From Cyanophora paradoxa (Eukaryota; Glaucocystophyceae; Cyanophorales; Cyanophoraceae): a DNA stretch of 51,342 bases. The translations under genes were made by a program, and so were the position numbers. The DNA lies in the NCBI GenBank assembly GCA_004431415.1, contig QPMI01000504.1, positions 7,501-58,842 on the forward strand. The letters are read 5' to 3'. A model generated the notes under the pieces. It did no database searches, was not told the DNA's origin, and saw only the letters and a program-made list of their open reading frames with translations. This document shows positions 45,857-51,342 of the stretch, piece by piece; position 1 is the stretch's first letter; each line of letters opens with the position of its first letter.

Positions 45857-46149
45857 TTAGAAAAGGTTCCGGGCCAGGCCCGAGAGCTGCGGGCCCAGGC
45901 GCCGGGCGGCGTAGTAGAGCGCGGCGGCCGCGGCGGCCAGGATCAGAAGGCGCGGCGGGCCGCGCGCGGGCTCCTCCAGGGTCAAGTCCACGGTCTCTGG
46001 CTCGCGGGCCGGCGTCGCCAGGATCTCGGGCTCGGAGCTAAGGGACTTGGGCCCGCGGCGGCGGCGCTGCTTGGGGCGGAGGCGGCGGCGGCGGCGGAGA
46101 GAAGGTCCTCGGGCTCCTGCTTGATACCTGCGCAGTCAGTAAAGTCCAT
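45857..46149 (-). CDS. Small viral tail-anchored protein, one frame change
   Basis: Starts MDFTDCAGIKQEPEDLLSAA at 46149. In a GCC repeat near 46,080 the frame must change to reach the rest: KQRRRRGPKSLSSEPEILAT, PETVDLTLEEP, then a C-terminal helix LLILAAAAAALYYAARRLG and stop at 45857-45859. IKQEPE fits a SUMO-attachment consensus and VDLT a SUMO-interaction motif. No ATG opens the second frame, which supports the joined reading. Tentative. Confidence 0.45.
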
Positions 46150-46230
46150 GCTTGCTGGGTACCTCGGAAAATTGTGGGAGGTGCCCGGCGGCTGCGAACG
46201 TAGGATGGGGGGAGAAGTGACGCGGACGCG

Positions 46231-46440
46231 AATACGTCATAGTCGAATACGTCATAGTCCAAAACCTGGACTCGGGACTCGGCCCGGGCCCTGGGGAGGG
46301 GGGTACATGTTATGTCCAAATGTCCAAATGTCCAAATGTCCAAATGTCCAATTGAAAGGTTGCGGAGGTTGCGGACGCGTCACAAATACGTCATAGTCGA
46401 ATACGTCATAGTCCAAAACCTGGACTTGGGACCTGGGCCC
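46231..46440. promoter_or_regulatory. Tandem TACGTCATAGTC elements, copies 1 and 2
   Basis: AATACGTCATAGTCGAATACGTCATAGTCC at 46,231-46,260 and again at 46,384-46,413, each holding two TGACGTA (CRE/ATF-like) sites 15 bp apart and followed by AAAACCTGGACT. Copy 1 lies ~80 bp upstream of the minus-strand gene that starts at 46,149. Between them, TGTCCAAA repeats every 9 bp (46,313-46,351). Confidence 0.7.
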
Positions 46441-46780
46441 AGACTCTCGCCAAGTTTCAAATAATAATACTGTACCCCTGTTATCTGCAAGCTTATCTTA
46501 TCGTTATCGTGTCACCTATCCTATCCCGATCCTATCGCTATCCTTTCGCGATCGCTTGACTACACTATTGCATTCATTGCTTTTGAATGTAGTTAATGTC
46601 ATAGCAACTTGAACATGATGTCATGATGATTTCAAGTTAAATACCGGGGTACGGTGTTTTGTTCAAGTCTCTTTTTTTTACCGGCAGGGCCCGGGCCGAG
46701 TCCCGAGTCCAGGTTTTGGACTATGACGTATTCGACTATGACGTATTTGTGACGCGTCCGCAACCTCCGCAACCTTTCAG
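46441..46780. promoter_or_regulatory. Inverted copy of the same element; gene-free region
   Basis: GACTATGACGTATTCGACTA at about 46,719-46,747, preceded by GTCCAGGTTTTG and followed by GTGACGCGTCCGCAACCTCC, is the reverse of 46,356-46,440. Together they make an imperfect inverted repeat with ~85-bp arms around an AT-richer interior with CTATCC-type short repeats. No gene is seen. Confidence 0.7.
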
Positions 46781-46836
46781 TTAATTAATTAAGCACTGGG
46801 CTAGCGCTAGGCTAGCTAGATATCGATACCAGCTAG

Positions 46837-47265
46837 CTAGCTCAGCTCTACCCTGCCCAAGTTGATGGTATCTAGCAGCGCCTGCTCCTCTAAGTCTGCA
46901 CCGCCTCCTCCTAGCGCTAGCGCTAGCTCGATACCGCCTCCAGACTTGATCTCCCTTGGCTTCAGCCACCGAAGGGGCTCAGGCCACCTCCTCCTGGTGA
47001 AGCCGGTATCGTTGCGCTTGTCCAGCTTGAGGTAGCGGTAGGGCGCCGGCGCCGGCCAGTCGGGCCTGTGGCTGCTGGCCTCCTTGGCTATGTCCTTGGG
47101 CCTACGCGGAAGCAGGTCGGCCTTGGCCTTGGCCTTCTGCAGAGGGCCCAGCGCCTTGAACTTCGGTGCCTTCGTCGCCGGCAGGGCCTTCGGCTGAGGC
47201 TTCGGTGCCTTCTGCGCCTTCGTCTTCGGCTGCGGCTGCGGCTTTAGCTGCTTCGATTTCGGCAT
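46837..47265 (-). CDS. Lys/Pro/Ala-rich viral protein, overlaps its upstream neighbour
   Basis: From ATG 47265: MPKSKQLKPQPQPKTKAQKA, a strongly basic histone-H1-like stretch, then a more ordered end: RPDWPAPAPYRYLKLDKRND, TRRRWPEPLRWLKPREI and ALLDTINLGRVEL. It overlaps the preceding ORF (47,102-47,404) by 164 nt in another frame, so either the two are joined by a frame change or one is not real. Confidence 0.45.
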   Translation of the reverse strand: MPKSKQLKPQPQPKTKAQKAPKPQPKALPATKAPKFKALGPLQKAKAKADLLPRRPKDIAKEASSHRPDWPAPAPYRYLKLDKRNDTGFTRRRWPEPLRWLKPREIKSGGGIELALALGGGGADLEEQALLDTINLGRVELS

Positions 47266-47404
47266 ACTTCTTGCTCATAAATGAGAAAAGCGCCTCGAAG
47301 TCGGCTTTTATCTCCTCCTTGGTCCAGGATGTCATCTGAGTCGGGTCACCTGAGAACGGCGCATCGAACGCCACGTGGAGCGATTTGCAGGCCTGAGCTA
47401 TCAT
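47102..47404 (-). CDS. Viral ORF, helical, overlapping on both sides
   Basis: Starts MIAQACKSLHVAFDAPFSGD and continues TSWTKEEIKADFEALFSFMS, then an Ala/Glu/Gly-rich low-complexity tail. Its ATG overlaps the stop of the upstream short ORF (ATGA). Its N-terminal half looks more protein-like than the tail. The real product may be this half followed by the basic ORF. Confidence 0.4.
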   Translation of the reverse strand: MIAQACKSLHVAFDAPFSGDPTQMTSWTKEEIKADFEALFSFMSKKYAEIEAAKAAAAAEDEGAEGTEASAEGPAGDEGTEVQGAGPSAEGQGQGRPASA

Positions 47405-47502
47405 TGGCTCGGCCAGGCCAGCTCGATCAGCTGAAGGTAGATACTGAGGGCCTTGTCGAGCTTGGCGCCCTGGGAGACTAGCTGGGAGATGGCGGGCTCC
47501 AT
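47401..47502 (-). CDS. Short viral ORF (33 aa)
   Basis: MEPAISQLVSQGAKLDKALS .. IYLQLIELAWPSQ, ending TGA at 47401-47403. Amphipathic helix; ATGA overlap with the next ORF. It could be the true N-terminus of that protein. Confidence 0.35.
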   Translation of the reverse strand: MEPAISQLVSQGAKLDKALSIYLQLIELAWPSQ

Positions 47503-47603
47503 GGTACTGGATTAAGCAGCTAGCCGGGGTTCAGAAAATGGCGCCAAGTCCGAGCTTATTTTTTTACCGGCGGGGCCTGGGCCGAGTCCCGAGTCCAGGT
47601 TTT

Positions 47604-47681
47604 GGACTATGACGTATTCGACTATGACGTATTCGCGTCCGCGTCACTTCCCCCCCCCTCTTCAGGTGAGCGCTCACCTGA
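47604..47681. promoter_or_regulatory. TATGACGTATT pair plus 20-bp palindrome
   Basis: Copy 4 of the tandem CRE-like element (47,604-47,633) followed by TCAGGTGAGCGCTCACCTGA (47,662-47,681), a perfect 20-bp palindrome made of two CAGGTG/CACCTG half-sites. It lies 75 bp upstream of the ATG at 47,757. A weaker version (TCACCTGAGCGCTCACCCGA, 48,066-48,085) precedes the next gene by about 75 bp. Confidence 0.75.
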
Positions 47682-47756
47682 CCCTCACCTGAACGGCCTC
47701 AAAACCGCAGCCGCGCCGCGCCCTCGCTCACACTTCACAGCCAAGAGAAATCAAGA

Positions 47757-48047
47757 ATGTGCGCCCCCAAGTACGAGACCTGCTGCCTGACCTTCGGCAT
47801 CTTCGAGTACGAGGCCATGGACGAGGATCTCGACGAGAACGGCGAGATCTGCTTCAACTACTGCAGGCTGCTGCGCAACATCTCGCTGGAGTGCCGCAAG
47901 GGCGACTGCTTCCAGCACATCATGCTCAATCCCGCCAAGAACGAGATCACCCTGTACGCCGTCGCCAGCCCCAGCGCCAGATTTAGACTCTCGAATATTC
48001 GCGTAGCCGTGATTGAGGCTCTCCCCCTCCCCAGTGAGACGAATTGA
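47757..48047 (+). CDS. Small cysteine-containing viral protein (96 aa)
   Basis: MCAPKYETCCLTFGIFEYEA, acidic MDEDLDENGEICFNYCRLL, then NISLECRKGDCFQHIMLNPA and ITLYAVASPSARFRLSN. Intact. Beta-rich pattern with seven Cys in the first ~60 residues. Family not recognised. Confidence 0.6.
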   Translation: MCAPKYETCCLTFGIFEYEAMDEDLDENGEICFNYCRLLRNISLECRKGDCFQHIMLNPAKNEITLYAVASPSARFRLSNIRVAVIEALPLPSETN

Positions 48048-48161
48048 ACACGTGTTTTACCTGAATCACCTGAGCGCTCACCCGAGGTCAGCCTGAAGTC
48101 AGGTGGGGCGGCCTTAAATATTTTCTAGCGCTAGGCTGATCGCACACTAAGCTCAGACAAC

Positions 48162-48941
48162 ATGGCCACCGTCCGCAACGCCACCGAGATCGACCCCGCC
48201 AAGCTCGCCTTCGAAATCGATGCCAACGGCCGCATCAAGGCCAAGTACGACGGCCTGCAGGGCCTCATGATGTACGCGCCGCCCATGGTCACGATCAACC
48301 CGTGCATCAACACCGAGCAAGGCAAGGCGTGGAGCGACGAGAAGAAGGCCTTCGTCATGGAAGAAAACGGCGGATTTTACACGCTGGACCTCACGATCTC
48401 AGCGCCGTCGACGGCCAGACGAACCCAGCCGCGGACGAGTTCCTCAAGCTGCTGGAGGCCCTGGACGCGAAAATTCTGCGAGTTCGTGCAGCAGAACCAG
48501 GCCAAGCTCAAGGTCTCGCCCGGGCGCGCCCTCTCCAAGGATCAGATCTCGTGCTGCAGACGCCCAGCGTGCGCATCAGGTCGACAAGGAGTCGGGCCAG
48601 GCCTTCTACAAGTACCTCAACATGCGCATCCGCACGCAGACGATGGCGGGCAAGCGCAAGACGATCCCAGTCGTCGACATGTCCAACTACCTCATCACCG
48701 AGCGCGCCACCATCGGCACGGAGACCTGGTGGCGGCCCTCGTTAAAATCGACACCGCCTACGCCATCCCCGAGGGCAAGTTCGGCCTCAAGTGGTCCTTC
48801 CTCGCCGTGCAGCAGTGCAAGGTCGGCGCCTTTCGCTTCGCCGGCCGCACGCCCGAGCTGCCTTCAAGCCCTACGACAACGAGGCCGATTTCGAGCCCTA
48901 CCTAAACCCCGAGTCTATGTACACCACCCCCATGCAGTAGT
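48162..48941 (+). CDS. Putative viral DUF5871/DUF2738-like (ssDNA-binding-like) protein, six frame changes
   Basis: Starts MATVRNATEIDPAKLAFEID, then GLQGLMMYAPPMVTINPCIN, GGFYTLDLTI, later FCEFVQQNQAKLKVSPGRAL, SGQAFYKYLNMRIRTQTMAG, VDMSNYLITERATIGTETW, VKIDTAYAIPEGKFGLKWSF and a C-terminal NEADFEPYLNPESMYTTPMQ with TAG at 48,939-48,941. The reading visits all three frames with six changes, yet each piece is in order and none has an internal stop. The pattern (KxFxxP.. late GKFGLKW) resembles the DUF5871/DUF2738 group of large DNA viruses, often thought to bind ssDNA. Family call is tentative. Confidence 0.5.
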
Positions 48942-48994
48942 TTAGACGAATAAATTGTAAATTCTCTGGTGCAATTGATTACAAGCGTTTACAA

Positions 48995-49777
48995 TCAGAG
49001 GCCGTTGAACTTGCCGCCCACCGCCCTGGCTCCGCCGCCGTCGAGGCCGCCGCCTCCGTCACCTCCTTCATCATCTCCGGGTTCGCGTTGGCCGCGTGCA
49101 CCGCCAGCACCGTCTGCACCAGGGCCATCCCCAGCGCGCCTCGGGCCCAGGGTCACGTAGCGCGAGTACTTAATCACCAGCTCCTCTAAGATCGGCTGCA
49201 CCTGGTCCATGGAAGAGAGCGTCGCCTGCCCGAGCCCGTCTAACTTCAGGCCGATCGGATCGTACGCTTTGTTAAGTGCTCCAGCGAGTGCATGCCCGCG
49301 ATCAGAAAGAGGCGCGCCGCCTCCAGCGAACCCCGCGTGCTCAGCTCGCGCTGAATTTCCTCGTACTCTTCTTCAGCTCGTCCAGCGGCGTGGCGAGGCT
49401 CAGCTTCTTCGTGGACGTCAGCTCGCCCCGAACGAGCGCCTGTACTGCGCGATCTGCCGCAGAACCTGCTTCTTCTCGTCCACGTCCACCTGCGCCTCGT
49501 CGCGCGGCCTCTCCTGCAGGTCGATCCCCAGCGCCTTTTTCACGCTCTGCTCCTTCTTCTTCGTCATTTCGATGTGCTCCTGCACGCTGAAGCTCGCGCC
49601 CTTGCTCGGCGCCGTCGGCGGCACCGGGGCCCGTCGCCCGGTAGCGACGTCTTTGTCGGCCTTCGGCGCCTTCTCGCCCTTTTCCTTGCCTTCCTTCGCG
49701 GGGCGGCCCTTCTTCCGAGGCTGCGGGATCCCCACCGGGTTCGGCCCGTCCACGGCCAGCGCGTCGAAGCCCAGCAT
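48995..49777 (-). CDS. DUF5767-like virion-associated protein, frame-shifted
   Basis: From ATG 49777: MLGFDALAVDGPNPVGIPQP, a Lys-rich segment, MTKKKEQSVKKALGIDL. After frame changes: LSLATPLDELKKEYEEIQRE, SLEAARLFLIAGMHSLEHL, NKAYDPIGLKLDGLGQATLS, VQPILEELVIKYSRYVTLGP, GMALVQTVLAVHAANANPEM and an end GGKFNGL with TGA at 48995-48997. The order .DPxGxxLDGxxxx..xxxILEEL.xKY.......L......HAxNAN matches DUF5767, known from many nucleocytoviruses. At least three frame changes, no nonsense codons. Among the best taxonomic pointers in the element. Confidence 0.62.
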
Positions 49778-49901
49778 CGCCGAGGGGGTCCATTGGTTAC
49801 GCTTGCCCCTTAGAAATTTCCTCGGATTTTTACTCCGACGTCAGCTCGACGAAGAGCTCGATGTAAAGCCACAGTTCTCGCGCAGCTCGGGCCCGCTCCC
49901 G

Positions 49902-50159
49902 TTAGAAGAGCGAGCGCACGGCCGAGGCGTACTCCTGCGGCAGCTTCTCGAAAAACTCCGTCGTCCCGCGCCTAATTAATTCGGCCTCCGCGTTGATGTG
50001 CCTCCTAAAGAGAACGATGACCGCCGTGGCGCCTATGCCGCGCAGCGACTGGATCTGCGCCCGCACCCCCGGCTCCTTGGCCTCCGGCTCCAGCAGGTCG
50101 AGGAAGCGGCCCCAGCGCGCCTCGATCTGCTCGCCCAGCGTCGCCTCCGTCGCTGCCAT
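49902..50159 (-). CDS. Small viral protein (85 aa)
   Basis: MAATEATLGEQIEARWGRFL .. VRAQIQSLRGIGATAVIVLF .. GTTEFFEKLPQEYASAVRSL. Intact, all-helical; 15 bp downstream of the preceding gene's stop. Family not recognised. Confidence 0.6.
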   Translation of the reverse strand: MAATEATLGEQIEARWGRFLDLLEPEAKEPGVRAQIQSLRGIGATAVIVLFRRHINAEAELIRRGTTEFFEKLPQEYASAVRSLF

Positions 50160-50174
50160 GTCGCTAAGGGGGCT

Positions 50175-50763
50175 TTAGAAATTAGCGGGCCAGGATGCCG
50201 CCGCCTTTTGGTACATTTCCGCCATGCGTGCGTTGGTTTCCCGTCGGATGTTCTTCTGTCTGTCCTGAGTTCCACGACCATGGCTTGGAATGCCTTTTGG
50301 ATGTCGAACTGATCGTCGGTTTCCATCCCTGCGACAGTACCCTCCTGTCGCACCTGGTTGAGAGCTTCGCGCTGATCCGAGGTTGTAAAGTCTTTCCCTA
50401 CGCGATTGTTGGGTTCACCACCCTCGGCAGCAGATTCTGGTCCGCATACGGCCATGCCGTCGGCAGCGCAGGGCCCGCGTGCCTTGCTGGTCCATGAGCA
50501 TTGCTCCGAAGGATTGCCCTTGCTGAAGTCGACGTCGTTCCGTCCGTACGGCCTGTTGTGCTCGCTGCTGATGTTCGCCGTCTGCGCGTTGAACATGGGC
50601 GAGAGGTCGGGCGTGTAGCCGGCGCGGAAGCCGCCCTTGCCGGCAGCATCGACGGGGCCGTAGCGCCCGGCGGGCCCCAGCAGGTTCTCCTTCTCGATTC
50701 TTCCATCGTCTTGATCCAGCCGCGCTCGCGTGCCCACTTCATGACGAGATCGTCGTAGTTCAT
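50175..50763 (-). CDS. Viral protein in the structural cluster, two frame changes
   Basis: ATG at 50763 overlaps the stop of the gene before it (ATGA). MNYDDLVMKWARERGWIKTM, then after a frame change near 50,690 NLLGPAGRYGPVDAAGKGGF, PMFNAQTANISSEHNRPYGR, KDFTTSDQREALNQVRQEGT, DIQKAFQAMVVE; after another near 50,265 QKNIRRETNARMAEMYQKAA and WPANF-stop. Possibly a virion assembly protein; family not recognised. Confidence 0.5.
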
Positions 50764-51294
50764 CGGGAAGAAAACTTCTGGTACTTATCGAAACGCTGAA
50801 TTTCGATATCCTGCTCGATCATGTTCGTAATTCGCTCGAGCAGCTCGGGGTAATATTCCTCGAGCATTTTAGCCACGCCGGGCTGCTTCAGGTCGAAGGC
50901 CGTCATGGCCCACTGGTCGAAATCGCGAATCATGATTTCCTTCCGCAGCGCGAACGCATTCTCGACGTCCTCTTCGTTTGATCTGGCGGTTGGGATAGGC
51001 ATTCTGCAGCTGCTGCCGAATGCCCATCCGCATCAGCTTCTCCATCTGCGGGGTGTACTTCATCGCGGGCAGGGTCTTCGTGGGAAGGGCCGTCAACCCG
51101 AGGCCCCGCGCCTGATCCTCCGGCGTGTAGATGTCCGCCTTGCCCGGATCTGTGACGTGCACCTCGGGTAGGATCGTGCCGGGCGCATACTTCTCAATGA
51201 TGCCCGTCACCTCGCCCTTCAGGTCGTTCTTCAGCGACTGGCGCTGCTTCTTAGAGCCCTCCCCGATGTCCATCATGGAATGGCCCTTCGTCAT
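50760..51294 (-). CDS. Viral protein, first gene of the right-hand cluster, one frame change
   Basis: ATG at 51294: MTKGHSMMDIGEGSKKQRQS, ILPEVHVTDPGKADIYTPED, LPTKTLPAMKYTPQMEKLMR, LQNAYPN; after one frame change near 50,990, RSNEEDVENAFALRKEIMIR, TAFDLKQPGVAKMLEEYYPE, DIEIQRFDKYQKFSSR with TGA at 50760-50762. About 178 residues joined. All-helical after residue 80. Position at the head of the leftward structural cluster suggests a virion role. Not recognised. Confidence 0.5.
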
Positions 51295-51342
51295 CGTGCC
51301 TCGGTTAGGATCCCAGTGGGAAAATTTATTGGTTCACATCGG

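Larger units (their letters stand above)
34930..51342. mobile_element. Integrated virus-like element (dsDNA, Nucleocytoviricota-like), right end open
   Basis: From about 34,930 the genes become compact and apparently intronless with 15-60 bp gaps or overlaps, and no housekeeping gene is seen. Hallmarks are a YqaJ exonuclease, a UL9-like origin-binding helicase, palindrome arrays, DUF5767- and (weakly) DUF5871-like proteins and small membrane proteins. Left-side genes deal with DNA. Right-side genes (48.2-51.3 kb) look virion-related, and the rightmost cluster is transcribed leftward from beyond the window. Major capsid protein, packaging ATPase, polymerase and integrase are absent here. It may be a whole virus inserted in the host, or a chimeric contig; the sequence cannot tell. 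Confidence 0.7.

Noticed and set aside
46837-47265. Histone H1 gene call for the Lys/Pro/Ala-rich ORF
   Set aside because: Only composition is similar; no globular winged-helix domain is present.

Overview
The window reads as nuclear DNA of a flagellated, single-celled eukaryote, probably an alga or related protist. The genes are eukaryotic: U2AF large subunit, LEO1, MCM6, a ubiquitin protease, ERG28, LZTFL1, THOC7, QCR9 and an outer dynein arm docking protein. They are cut by many short introns, about 40-130 nt and mostly about 50. LZTFL1 and the docking protein imply a motile cilium. No lineage can be fixed from the sequence alone.

Host part (1 to about 34,560). In order: U2AF large subunit (-, runs off the left edge), LEO1 (+), a CHY-type zinc-finger protein (+), a small unknown gene (-), MCM6 (+), a USP-family deubiquitinase (-), ERG28 (+), LZTFL1 (-), an OB-fold ssDNA-binding protein (+), a small one-helix membrane protein (+), a large protein kinase fused to many TPR-like repeats (-), an ODA1/CCDC114-type docking protein (+), THOC7 (-) and QCR9 (+). 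Several neighbours are divergent pairs that must share a promoter region. Between the genes lie dispersed repeats: a ~790-bp family in three copies (5.9, 22.4 and 34.1 kb; one inverted relative to the other two, one internally deleted), a ~280-bp SINE/MITE-like family in about six copies or fragments, short tandem arrays, poly-C tracts and CTAG-rich palindromic DNA.

Viral part (about 34,930 to the right edge). Gene style changes abruptly to compact, apparently intronless, GC-rich genes that often touch or overlap. Recognisable are a YqaJ-type exonuclease, a herpesvirus-UL9-like origin-binding helicase, a protein resembling the nucleocytovirus family DUF5767, a protein weakly resembling the DUF5871/DUF2738 group, and several small proteins with one C-terminal membrane helix. 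This looks like an integrated or captured dsDNA virus of the broad Nucleocytoviricota kind. No major capsid protein or packaging ATPase is visible, so the element probably continues beyond 51,342.

Most striking are six copies of an exactly 50-bp palindrome (TGTCCCGACC arm, AT-rich core, inverted arm) on both sides of the origin-binding helicase gene. Four sit in an 89-bp tandem array. The layout resembles herpesvirus oriS and is a candidate replication origin. Many viral genes carry single-base frameshifts but hardly any nonsense codons, whereas host exons look clean. That means either recent indel decay of the insert or sequence error, and it should be settled before any functional claim.
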